Assembly (NCBI GenBank): GCA_022844265.1 | Contig: JALHMA010000008.1 | Span: forward strand, 3,183 to 38,683 | DNA from: Saprospiraceae bacterium | GTDB lineage: Bacteria > Bacteroidota > Bacteroidia > Chitinophagales > Saprospiraceae | Direction of reading: 5' to 3' | Length of the DNA stretch: 35,501 nt | Notes under the pieces: generated by a model | Seen by the model: only the letters and a program-made list of their open reading frames with translations | What the model was told of the DNA's origin: nothing | Databases searched by the model: none | Shown: positions 17,201 to 23,460 of the stretch, one piece after another | Layout of the letters: every line of letters starts with the position of its first letter | How positions within the stretch are numbered: position 1 is the first letter of the stretch | Position numbers and translations under genes: made by a program

Positions 17201-18970
17201 TTTCTGTCCTTTACCTGGATCTTCGTAGAAAATATCAAACCGGAATTCGTTAGGATCTACATTGGCCGTACCTACCGCGTATACGTTTTTCATCATCAGG
17301 TCCCAGATAGGGTACTGGATATTGGCTGTGGTACTTTTCAGCATTTTTACAAACAACACATTGGTATTCAGGGTGTCCTGGCTACTGGTGCGCGGAATAT
17401 CGCTGGAGAATTCCCCGATTTTATGCGGGATACCATTATAGGTGTATTCGACGGCCACCCCGATCACCTGGTCGGGCTGTACGTTCAGGTTGATACTCAC
17501 AAAACCGAGTTGTTCATTGTACGTATATTCAGAAGGAGAGAGCAAACGACCGCTCATTTTTTCAAAATCCTTGATCTGCGTGAGGCCCAGGTTGGTCAGG
17601 CGGCGCACCACTTTATCATTGTAACGGCCTGTAGGATCATCGCTCAGTCCATCTGTCAGTTCCGCGTATAAACTGTTGTTGTTATTATCAGGCAGCGGCC
17701 GGTTTTTGATGTCCAAAGCAGGTGGTGCGCCCAACAGCCAGGTCGAGTCAATTTTGATCGGTTCGCCCAGGTCGGTGATAGCAACGATGTCGCGAAACTG
17801 CTCGGTAGCCAGTTTGTCATTGGTGAGCCAGACCTCCATCCGGGTGATCGTGAAAAGCGATTGCGGGACGGGCAGGCACATCATGGCCGGCTCAAATTCG
17901 TCGCGGTTCCAGTGGCTGAGGAAGAAGTGGCGGTTTTCGTCGTATTCGTCGATGGGTTTTTCAAACGTTTGAATCTGAGATCCGCCCTGCACCGTTAGGC
18001 TTTGCTGCCTGGAGCGCTGCTGGCTGGCTATTAAAGTGGTGCGCAGGTGACCGAATTTTAATTCCGTTTTGATACCGAACAGGTTTTGCGCGCCTTTGAT
18101 CAATTGAGAGCGCAGCGGCATGGACACGTTGCCCGCTTCCACATTTTGTACAATTTCGTCTTCTGAAAAACCTTTCGTATCGTAGTTCAATTTCATCTGG
18201 TTATCGAAATCGAACGTAGCCTGGGTGTTGTAGTTGAAATTGAGGTTCAGTTTTTCCCCGATTTTGCCGGCAGCACTCATATTGATGTCCATATCAAAAT
18301 CGAAGTTGCCGTTGCGCTGCTGGCGAAGGGTCAGGATCGGGTTTTGAATTTTCTGGTAATCAAATCCAAAAGTGAGGTTGATATTACCCTGCGGTTTGAT
18401 GTTGACTTCCGTGCCGCCGAAAAGGCGATCGATCAGCGAATTTTTTATATCAAACTTGGCAATCGGATCGACGATGCCACTGCTGCTTTTCTGGTCGGAC
18501 GACACCACGCCCTGCAAGCGGTCAAAATATTCATTTTGCTGCTTCTGATCGCGCCAGCGCACATATTCGTCAAAAGTCATATAAGTCGGCGCCCGGTAGA
18601 AATCATCACCCACCTTCTCTGTGATGATATACATATTTGTTTCCGGGTCGTATTCAACCTGCTGCTCGACGGCTTTGGGGTCTTTCAGGTCGATCGGATT
18701 GTCGCCGCCGGAATGAATAAAATCATCATACCGGTCCCGCAAAGGCGGGAGCGTATCGGGCGCGGCAACCAGTTCGGCAGCTACTATATCTTCCGCATCA
18801 TCCGTTATTTCATCGGCGGAATGGTCGGTTGCAACTGGCAAGGTTCTGTCCGGGAAAAAAATCGTCAGAAAGTTATTGCGCACACGTTCCGGATGAGAGA
18901 AGGCGTACAGGGCGCAAACCGAAAACAGGCATATAGCCCCAAGAAGGAAGTTCCTCTTCGTCATTTTCAA
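11228..18970 (-). CDS. sprA: Type IX secretion outer-membrane translocon protein SprA (Sov)
   Basis: This 2580-aa protein is the very large beta-barrel through which folded proteins with C-terminal sorting domains cross the outer membrane of Bacteroidota. Size, signal-anchor-like N-terminus (NFLLGAICLFSVCALYAFS) and family stretches all fit: YDPETNMYIITEKVGDDFYR and PTYMTFDEYVRWRDQK near 110-145, repeated LNFNYNTQ/KLNYDTKGF barrel strands, GGDKGGTVYLDDFEGS near 890, and a final strand VTVQFQLN. Two lysine-rich stretches interrupt the C-terminal third, near residues 1970-2097 and 2457-2500. They are rich in K, S, G and E and look disordered. Start: ATG at 18970 or the second Met at 18964; both give the same leader. 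The gene appears monocistronic, with repeat-filled gaps on both sides. Two cargo genes (4411 and 25725) lie in this window. Confidence 0.95.
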   Translation of the reverse strand: MKMTKRNFLLGAICLFSVCALYAFSHPERVRNNFLTIFFPDRTLPVATDHSADEITDDAEDIVAAELVAAPDTLPPLRDRYDDFIHSGGDNPIDLKDPKAVEQQVEYDPETNMYIITEKVGDDFYRAPTYMTFDEYVRWRDQKQQNEYFDRLQGVVSSDQKSSSGIVDPIAKFDIKNSLIDRLFGGTEVNIKPQGNINLTFGFDYQKIQNPILTLRQQRNGNFDFDMDINMSAAGKIGEKLNLNFNYNTQATFDFDNQMKLNYDTKGFSEDEIVQNVEAGNVSMPLRSQLIKGAQNLFGIKTELKFGHLRTTLIASQQRSRQQSLTVQGGSQIQTFEKPIDEYDENRHFFLSHWNRDEFEPAMMCLPVPQSLFTITRMEVWLTNDKLATEQFRDIVAITDLGEPIKIDSTWLLGAPPALDIKNRPLPDNNNNSLYAELTDGLSDDPTGRYNDKVVRRLTNLGLTQIKDFEKMSGRLLSPSEYTYNEQLGFVSINLNVQPDQVIGVAVEYTYNGIPHKIGEFSSDIPRTSSQDTLNTNVLFVKMLKSTTANIQYPIWDLMMKNVYAVGTANVDPNEFRFDIFYEDPGKGQKRFLGGEGSPDIPASIRSRPLLQLFGLDNLNLQSDPGPDGIFDFVPGLTINLRSGRIMFPVLEPFGSYLADTLAGAGAPQPVVDKYAYRQLYDLTPFLAREFQQFNRFVLKGSYKSSTSSDISLGTFNLPQGSVRVTAGGQLLREGVDYQIDYNIGKVRILNDAILQSGQNVNVSFEDNTLFGFQSRTMLGARFDYELSKDINIGATYMNLFERPLTQKVNFGDDPINNKMYGLDFSISKDAPWLTKMVDKIPFIDTKEPSSISAQAEVAFLQPGHNKAINQGGDKGGTVYLDDFEGSTANLPLSNPANSWVIASVPQGDLTEFPEGSDTTLALGANRAGLSWYIADPSARDAIDGTNPYTTQIQFQDIFPNRQLTPLEQSALRPLDVTIYPRSRGPYNFDLPDGYPGLSAGLTQSGELDQPATRWAGFMRGLNTNDFEAANIEFVEFWMLNPYMDKGDDPDVSDDGNMFIDLGTISEDIMRDSRQYFENTLPTGPGTGATAATPWGRVPVQTPVVNAFDNDPEKRAFQDVGLDGLNNEQELEYFGAYVNAIMASSISPNAKAEIMADVSNDDFVFFRDDRFNGVNPGLLTRYRKFNNQEGNSPVNNTDNLNPSATNLPDMEDLDRNNSLNENEAYYRYKINFKSVNRPVILNGPPVRALDLESPELRDLITDTVIFQRNGEYYVWYRFKLPLDYTQRQQIGGIQDFRSMRFVRMLWKGFTEQTTFRFATLELGRNQWRRFKQPLPQIDTPTGTVCDVGFSPIPFDINAVSIEENSARTPFNYTIPFGIQREQSVGAFPDILQNEQSLSMSVCSLGYCDARAVFKSLNLDLRQYKNLKMFVHAEQLDENNFPFDSTDLSVFLRLGSDYVNNYYEYEIPLHPSTIQGLAGNQNPDSRSYKEEVWKIQNSFDFPLELLTDVKKQRNASGNTDLIFVMPDPNNPRNKVKVVGNPNLGYVKGVMVGVRNIDEQKQQHCVEVWLNELRLNGFNEQGGYAGLARVDMKLADFGNVSMAGNYTSIGWGSIEQKLIQRQREEVMQVDVSTNLELGKFLPEKSGVKVPFYAQYSNITRNPEYDPYDLDIKLKDKINDETDPVKKEEIRTLAQDVTVVRGYNFTNVRKERKGGSRKIPLPWNIENFSLTYAFNQQKRRTPFLINDQQNRYKGALDWQYATGMKPITPFKKLIKNDKYLKFISEFNFNPLPNTYGFNTNLERLAGVTTYRFSGEDPSLNTYYNRRFTWDRNYDLGWDISKSLRFNYDATARSLIDEPLEYNPDGSRVTKAERRDSILANMRNLGRPKNYNHTASLNWTLPFKVIPMMDWISMKASYTAGYTWSAQSLKLQNLDAGQYAEFTNSRSLGNVIQNNNTRQINGDLNFESLYNKSKYLQKINKPSKKGSKSSPATGGPGKSTIPGGISPDEETSGGKAAGGRNNKRSGKDAKDLPSDSKDVTEKNSRNSDRKSAEGVKPVIGPDGKPIEGVAEEAGGKEDKNSKKGDKKAEKGKNKKDREPSMAERIALRPLMLIRKGRFTYSENFNTVIPGFTPDTKLMGLSEGFNAPGWAFVAGIQPGSDWLDEAGRNGWITHRPELNQQVTRNYTQNIDAGLTIEPFQDFRIELTANKQYSRNGTELFKDQDFNLDPTATQFEHRAQRDIGSYTVSYFAMNTLFGNDINGLFDRYEQYRQTISQRLGVESGATDPHESDQGYARGYGKIQQQVLVPAFIAAYSDADPNTVGLDIFKTRPAINWKLNYNGLSKVGNLSKVFASVQISHGYKSTLTVNSYNTDIFYDPSNPYTIDPLNANYIARYEIPQIVITEQLQPLLGVDIKLKNEMTFKTDFKKSRTLAMSFIDYRLAETQSESYTVGFGYRIKDVKIGFLMGKKAKKSSSKSKKKPATDAASGAKPPAGGAGQQSNDLNIKFDFEVRDDITINHQLDQLVEAIPTRGARTIAINPSVEYALNRRLKLRFFTDYRKTVPKTSQSFPITTLSSGVTVQFQLN

Positions 18971-19210
18971 AAAAGCAGGTGGATTTGTCTATTCTATTAC
19001 TCTTACAAACGGCTGGAATGACGCACGTCTGCCCGAATAGGTTGCCTGAAACGGCATAATGTAGCAGGGATTGTGTGAATAGGGATTTATGAGGCCGGAA
19101 AAGGGTGGATGCGTTGGATGGTTTGATGGTTGGAAGGGTTTGATGGTTTGAGGTGGTAACGTAAAGCCAAGAGTTACCACCTCAAACCATCAAACCATCT
19201 CAAACCATCT
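18971..19210. repeat. GGTTTGATG-array inverted repeat in the sprA-tolC gap
   Basis: The repeat itself spans about 19115-19210. The left arm has GGTTTGATG-type words at 8-9 nt spacing. The core GAGGTGGTAAC (19150-19160) pairs with GTTACCACCTC (19173-19183). The right arm CAAACCATC words reach the stop codon of the tolC-like gene at 19211. The remainder (18971-19114) is the sprA upstream region; I see no TAnnTTTG box there. Confidence 0.85.
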
Positions 19211-20563
19211 TCATTTTTCCTTCAATTCCTCCAGTTTCCCCGTTGTTTTCAGCAGTTTTAAAACCGCCAGTTTATAGGTAAAAACCTGTTGCCAGTAGTT
19301 GGTTTCTGCTTCGGAAAGGGCTGTTTGTGCATTGAGCAGGTCGGTGAGCGGCACAACACCTTCTCTATACTGAAGCATCAGTTTGTCGCTGATTTCCCTG
19401 GCCAGACCGACATTATCCGTTTGGGTGCGCAGGGAGCGCAAGGCATTTTGAAGTTGTTCGCGGGCCTGCCTGAATTCCAGGCCTTTGGCGCTGTTCAGTT
19501 GCCGGCGGTCTTCGGCCAGTTTTTGGCCTTCAATGGCCAGGAAACTCGATTTATGCAAACGCCGAAAGCCGTCAAAAATCGGAATCTGCATTTTTAAACC
19601 AAAAGCGACGGCTCCATACCAGCGTCTGTCGAGGTCGAAAAAATTAGCGTTGGGGCGGAACGCTTGAGTTAAGGCGCTTGCATGCGCACTAAAATTGGGC
19701 AGGTTTTCGGCCCGCAGGCTGCTCAGTTGAATGCGGTTGAGTTCTACCTGGTGCAGCAACAGGCGGAATTCGGTGGTTGTTTCCGGTTCCAGCGCCAGCA
19801 CTTGCCAACGCGCAGAGTCGGCAGCCGGCGCCGACATTTCTTCCATCGGATCGAATGCTTCTTCAAAAGGAACGCCACAGAGGAATTGCAGGGTCTGGCG
19901 CAGGCCGCTGATGGCTGTGTACAAATTCTGGCGCTGTGTTTCGAGGTTTGTACGGGCTACTTTGATCCGTTTTACATCCGTTGGAATAGCGTATCCATTG
20001 GCCAATTGTAATTCTGCCATACGTTGCAGGGCGTCCAATTTATCGAGGTTGGCGTTCATGGCACGCAGCAACTGCTCCGTTTGCAGGGTCTGGTAAAAAA
20101 CCGTGGCAGTCGTGAAAACCACCTCTTCCTCCGAACGGGTAATCAGAAGATCGTAGATGTTTCTGGTAACATTGGCTGCGGGGGCAGCCCTGCGCATCGA
20201 CTCATTAAAAAGTTGTTGTTGCACCTGGATGGAGCCGGTCAGTTGCCAGGGCTGACCAAATTGTACCGGCAGGAAGGTGTTGTCTGCCATGCCAAACAGT
20301 TGGCCCGGAATGAGTTGTGTCGGCAGCACAGGCAGGTAATCCATTCCAAATCCCATACTGATCTGGGGGAACGCAGCGCTGCGTCCTTCCTGTATACGTT
20401 TGTCTATGCCCTGCCGGTCGAGGCGGGCTTTCTGCAATTGCGCACTGTTTTCGAGCGCGAGGTGCAGGCTTTCACTCAGTGTGATCGGGCGGAATGTGGC
20501 AGGCTGAGCGTATATTTTCCCGATAAAAACGCTCCATAGCAGGATACGGAATAAACATTTCAT
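19211..20563 (-). CDS. TolC-family outer membrane efflux protein
   Basis: The 450-aa product has a signal peptide (MKCLFRILLWSVFIGKIYAQ) and the TolC/OEP architecture. Two long alpha-helical repeats contain LSESLHLALENSAQLQKARLD near 29-50 and, at the C-terminal side, EGVVPLTDLLNAQTALSEAET near 405. TolC proteins trimerise into a channel spanning the outer membrane and periplasm and work with an inner-membrane pump and an adaptor. Neither partner gene is next to it, so substrate and partner are unknown. A NTF2-like gene ends 37 bp upstream in the same direction, and the two may be co-transcribed. A TAATTTTG sequence immediately before the ATG also resembles a -7 box. A shorter start is unlikely because the signal peptide begins at this Met. 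Confidence 0.9.
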   Translation of the reverse strand: MKCLFRILLWSVFIGKIYAQPATFRPITLSESLHLALENSAQLQKARLDRQGIDKRIQEGRSAAFPQISMGFGMDYLPVLPTQLIPGQLFGMADNTFLPVQFGQPWQLTGSIQVQQQLFNESMRRAAPAANVTRNIYDLLITRSEEEVVFTTATVFYQTLQTEQLLRAMNANLDKLDALQRMAELQLANGYAIPTDVKRIKVARTNLETQRQNLYTAISGLRQTLQFLCGVPFEEAFDPMEEMSAPAADSARWQVLALEPETTTEFRLLLHQVELNRIQLSSLRAENLPNFSAHASALTQAFRPNANFFDLDRRWYGAVAFGLKMQIPIFDGFRRLHKSSFLAIEGQKLAEDRRQLNSAKGLEFRQAREQLQNALRSLRTQTDNVGLAREISDKLMLQYREGVVPLTDLLNAQTALSEAETNYWQQVFTYKLAVLKLLKTTGKLEELKEK

Positions 20564-20567
20564 CCTG

Positions 20568-20575
20568 CAAAATTA
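20568..20575 (-). promoter_or_regulatory. Possible -7 box (TAatTTTG) abutting the tolC-like start
   Basis: Read on the minus strand, TAATTTTG ends about 4 nt before the ATG at 20563. If it works as a promoter the transcript would be almost leaderless. It may be chance; no clear -33 TTTG is present. Confidence 0.3.
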
Positions 20576-20600
20576 GCGCACCTGCATCACTTCTGACGTT

Positions 20601-21065
20601 TTACTTGCAAGCTTTTCGGCGCGTATCGAGGATGTACTGGATTTTCCAGCCCTCATCCATTTTCACCAACTGAAAAGAATTGGTGCCGCAATGCGATATT
20701 TTGCCGTTGAGGTAAAACTTGTATGGCGTCCAGACACTTGCCAGCGACGGCTCGCTCAGCACGGCGTCGAATTCAATTTGTTCTTTGTATTTGTCCTTGG
20801 TAGGCGTTCCGACGAATGTGACAAACTCATTAAAATCTTCGGTAAAAACCTGCCATTTGCCATCCCGGTCTGCCATGTAGGTTTGCATAACCGGCGCACT
20901 GGTGCAGGTGCTTTTCAACAATGCCGTATCACCTTTTTCCAGTCCTTCAAAAAACTGGTTGATCACGGCTTTAATGGCTTTTTCACTTTTTTCTTCTTTC
21001 TGGGCCATCAGCGGCAACACGAGGCAAACAGACAGAACAAGTAAGGGGAATCGAACGTTTTTCAT
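20601..21065 (-). CDS. Exported NTF2-like (lumazine-binding-like) protein
   Basis: This 154-aa protein has a signal peptide (FPLLVLSVCLVLPLMAQ) followed by a single NTF2-like domain. Features include an N-terminal helix pair AIKAVINQFFEGLEKGDTALL, then TWTxY-like strands with SVWTPYKFYLNGKISHCGTN, SFQLVKMDEGWKIQYILDTRR and a C-terminal basic end. Exported NTF2-like proteins of this kind (often called nuclear transport factor 2 or lumazine-binding family) are common in Bacteroidota. The fold makes a small pocket, but the ligand cannot be inferred. It precedes the TolC-family gene by 37 bp in the same direction. Confidence 0.78.
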   Translation of the reverse strand: MKNVRFPLLVLSVCLVLPLMAQKEEKSEKAIKAVINQFFEGLEKGDTALLKSTCTSAPVMQTYMADRDGKWQVFTEDFNEFVTFVGTPTKDKYKEQIEFDAVLSEPSLASVWTPYKFYLNGKISHCGTNSFQLVKMDEGWKIQYILDTRRKACK

Positions 21066-21386
21066 AAAAAAGGATTTGTACAGAAAAGTTTGAAATAAAA
21101 TAAGTGGCCAAAAATCGAAGTTCGCCCCGACCTCGCAGGCAAAAATAGCCGGAAAGCCGCTCTCGCTCTGTATTCAACCGCTTTAGGGCAGGTTATAACA
21201 AAGCCCTATCTTGCGCCCGTTTTGGGTCTTCATTTAATGTTTACCACATAGATACATAGCAAAAACATAGATCACATAGCCGGTTTTGATTGCCTTTTAA
21301 CATCTGTGAACTATGCAGCAAATAGGTGCAAACAAATCATAATTAAGTATTCAACCAAAATTAGTTTTGGCTAAATTCATTACAAA
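21066..21386. other. Gene-free gap holding a half array of CATAG words
   Basis: About 320 bp with no supported gene. At 21241-21280 there are unpaired words TTACCACATAGATACATAG and AACATAGATCACATAG. They match the left arm of the inverted repeat at 34783-34881 but lack a complementary arm here. The rest is upstream sequence of the NTF2-like gene, without a clear promoter box. Confidence 0.6.
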
Positions 21387-21427
21387 TGCTTGATTATCAA
21401 CACGGATAACTAATAACTGATAACTAC
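21387..21427 (+). repeat. AACNNAT-heptamer array, upstream flank of thioredoxin
   Basis: It begins TGCTTGATTATCAACAC and continues as AAC-T-A-AT/AAC-T-G-AT heptamers, ending at the base before the thioredoxin ATG. An inverted copy follows the gene at 21731-21780. Direct or inverted copies also lie at 24575-24622 and 35318-35368. Confidence 0.88.
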
Positions 21428-21727
21428 ATGACATCTTCCTTTGATCAGATCATCCAGTCTGACGTACCTGTGCTCATTGATTTTTGGGCGACCTGGTGCG
21501 GCCCCTGCCTCGCTATGACTCCTATACTGGATGAATTAAAGGCCGAATTGGGAGATCGTGTGCAGATTGTGAAAATTGATGTGGACGAGCATACAGACCT
21601 GGCCGTGCAGATGAAAGTGATGGGCGTTCCTACTTTTATGCTGTATAAAAGCGGGCAGTTATTGTGGAGCGAAGCGGGGACACAAACCAAAACAGCATTG
21701 AAAAAAATAATTGAAAGTGCTGATTAG
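21428..21727 (+). CDS. Thioredoxin
   Basis: This 99-aa cytoplasmic thioredoxin reduces protein disulfides. The active site is W-C-G-P-C at 23-27, the cis-proline follows VMGV (Pro68), and the buried acidic and lysine positions (DFWATW, VKIDVDEH) fit the family. At 99 residues it is slightly shorter than E. coli TrxA (about 108). The gene is odd in its setting: its ATG directly abuts a heptamer repeat, and an inverted copy of the same repeat starts three bases after its TAG stop. Thus the gene is bracketed by inverted copies of one dispersed repeat. No ribosome-binding site is visible. Confidence 0.95.
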   Translation: MTSSFDQIIQSDVPVLIDFWATWCGPCLAMTPILDELKAELGDRVQIVKIDVDEHTDLAVQMKVMGVPTFMLYKSGQLLWSEAGTQTKTALKKIIESAD

Positions 21728-21835
21728 TAAGTAGTTATCCGTTATTAGTTATTGGTTATCAGTGTTGATAATCAAGTATTTGTGAAAAATTTAATCTAAA
21801 CCGACTTTAAACACGTACTCAATTTTAACAAAACA
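21728..21835 (-). repeat. Inverted copy of the AACNNAT array, downstream flank of thioredoxin
   Basis: The repeat is 21731-21780 (read on the minus strand: TACTTGATTATCAACACTGA, then AACCAAT, AACTAAT, AACGGAT heptamers). Similarity to the upstream flank extends a little further, into AAATTTTTCACAAATA here versus AAATTCATTACAAATG there. The rest of the gap to 21835 is AT-rich and may hold the promoter of the next gene. Confidence 0.87.
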
Positions 21836-22615
21836 GTGAAATACGAGATGTATATATTTTTTTGGGCCATCAGCCTTTTTTTTCAGGCTTGCCAGGGTGC
21901 CGACCAATCATCGGAAGCCAGCGGTGTGCCGCTCAGCACCGCTACGCCTGCAACAAGCACAGCAGCCATGCCCGCACCCGATGCAGGCAGCGATTACCTG
22001 CTGGGCAAGTTTGATCCGGCTACACACCCCGACTTTGTAAAAGTTGGCAAACCTTATACGGACCGGACGGGTATGACGCTGCGAAAAGAAAGTTTTGAAG
22101 CATTTAAAAAAATGTGGGCAGCGGCCCAAAAGGATAAAATTGTACTGAAAATCATTTCTTCCACGCGCAGTTTCGGGCAACAAAAAAATATCTGGGAAGC
22201 CAAATGGGAACGTTTTGCCAAAGACGCGCCGCTGCCCAAAGACCGCGCCCTCAAAATTCTTGAATTTTCTTCCATGCCCGGCTCCTCGCGCCACCACTGG
22301 GGCAGCGACATTGATTTGAACGACCTGAACAATCCCGCTTTTGAAAGCGGCGGAAAATACCAGAAGGTATATGCCTGGCTCAATGAACACGCACACGAAT
22401 ACGGATTCTGCCAACCCTACACGGCAGGCCGCCCGAATGGCTACCACGAAGAAAAATGGCATTGGTCATATACACCCCTGAGTAAACCTTTGCTGGATGA
22501 ATATCAAAAAAACATCACAGAAAGCGACATCAAGGGGTTTAAAGGCGCCGAACTTGCCGCCGAAATCGGCATCATACAGCACTATGTGGGCGGGATTAAT
22601 CAACAGTGTAAATGA
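21836..22615 (+). CDS. VanY-like D-alanyl-D-alanine carboxypeptidase (peptidase M15), probable lipoprotein
   Basis: Peptidase M15 enzymes are zinc enzymes that trim D-Ala from peptidoglycan stem peptides in the periplasm. The zinc motif SRHHWGSDID (near 157-166, matching SxHxxGxxxD) and the later EKWHWSY with the third ligand are both visible, together with STRSFGQQKNIW near 109. The N-terminus is hydrophobic and ends at FFQAC, suggesting lipid attachment, followed by a Ser/Thr/Ala-rich linker. The frame starts at GTG 21836; an ATG at 21848 (MYIFFWAIS) is equally reasonable and would give 255 aa. A GGTTGAT-family hairpin follows the stop closely. Confidence 0.88.
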   Translation: MKYEMYIFFWAISLFFQACQGADQSSEASGVPLSTATPATSTAAMPAPDAGSDYLLGKFDPATHPDFVKVGKPYTDRTGMTLRKESFEAFKKMWAAAQKDKIVLKIISSTRSFGQQKNIWEAKWERFAKDAPLPKDRALKILEFSSMPGSSRHHWGSDIDLNDLNNPAFESGGKYQKVYAWLNEHAHEYGFCQPYTAGRPNGYHEEKWHWSYTPLSKPLLDEYQKNITESDIKGFKGAELAAEIGIIQHYVGGINQQCK

Positions 22616-22622
22616 ATGATAT

Positions 22623-22780
22623 TTATGGGTTTATGAAGGTTTATAAGGGTTGATGAAGGTTGATGTACATCCGCTCGAAATGAGTAAAATCGTTTCATTT
22701 TCGAGCGGATGTACATCAACCTTCATCAACCCTTATAAACCTTCATAAACCCATATAAACCCTAGTCAACCCTTATCAAC
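22623..22780. repeat. GGTTGAT-array inverted repeat with conserved core, copy 3
   Basis: The left arm mixes GGTTTAT and GGTTGAT words. The core stem CATCCGCTCGAAA pairs with TTTCGAGCGGATG. The loop with GTAAAATCGTTTC is in the same orientation as copy 2 (3141-3300) and opposite to copy 1. The right arm pairs perfectly with the left for about 50 bp and then extends further with CATATAAACC and CAACCCTTATCAAC, ending 6 bp before the next ATG. Confidence 0.92.
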
Positions 22781-22786
22781 AAAAAA

Positions 22787-23350
22787 ATGGCCTACACCGA
22801 ATCAAATATGCTTCCGCTGGGTACAGTGGCCCCGGATTTTGAATTGCCCGAACCTGCAACAGGCCGGACGCTGCGGCTCAGCGATGTGCCGAAAGGGCGC
22901 GCTACGGTGGTGATGTTTCTTTGCAACCACTGCCCGTATGTGTTGTATGTCAACCCGGAGATTGTGCGGGTCGTTTCCGACTATCAGGCACGCGATGTTT
23001 CTTTCATCGGCATCAGCAGCAACGACGCCGACAACTATCCGGAAGACGCCCCCCATAAAATGGCGGAACATGCCCGGGCTGTAGGTTATACATTTCCGTA
23101 CCTTTACGACGAATCGCAGGCAGTTGCCCGTGAATATGACGCTGCCTGCACCCCTGATTTTTATGTGTTCGACAGTGAGCGGAAGCTAGTCTACCGCGGA
23201 CAACTCGACCCCAGCCGACCCAAACGAAACCCCATTCCGAGCACCGGCGAAGATCTTCGCGCGGCATTGGATGCCGTTTTAGCCGATCAACCGGTTTCTT
23301 CCGTTCAGCGGCCTTCGGGCGGCTGTAATATCAAGTGGAAAACGGCGTAA
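22787..23350 (+). CDS. Thioredoxin-fold redox protein (AhpC/TSA-like, CNHC motif)
   Basis: The 187-aa protein has a peroxiredoxin/TlpA-type thioredoxin fold: LGTVAPDFELPEP near 11-23, then VVMFLCNHCPYV with a CxxC pair at Cys46 and Cys49, FIGISSNDADNYPED, and PYLYDESQAVAREYDAACTPDFYVFD before the C-terminal GGCNIKW. This pattern belongs to the widespread 'thioredoxin family protein' group with NHCPYV, generally assumed to act in thiol-disulfide exchange; the substrate is unknown. No signal peptide, so it is probably cytoplasmic. A second possible start is Met8. The gene follows a hairpin repeat almost directly, leaving no visible ribosome-binding site. Confidence 0.88.
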   Translation: MAYTESNMLPLGTVAPDFELPEPATGRTLRLSDVPKGRATVVMFLCNHCPYVLYVNPEIVRVVSDYQARDVSFIGISSNDADNYPEDAPHKMAEHARAVGYTFPYLYDESQAVAREYDAACTPDFYVFDSERKLVYRGQLDPSRPKRNPIPSTGEDLRAALDAVLADQPVSSVQRPSGGCNIKWKTA

Positions 23351-23460
23351 ACATAAAAGGTTCGTTTATTACAAATTTTTCGCAATGAACTGATTTTCAA
23401 CATATTTTGTATAAAATCATTCTCCAATCACCCTGTTACCTTATTAAAGTTTTTTAAATA

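Noticed and set aside
20568-21427. A complete efflux operon (pump and adaptor with the TolC-like gene)
   Set aside because: No RND, ABC or MFP gene lies next to the TolC-family gene; only an NTF2-like gene is close.
21728-21835. Thioredoxin with its flanking repeats as a classical insertion sequence
   Set aside because: There is no transposase and no target duplication; only the bracketed layout is notable and is reported as a finding.
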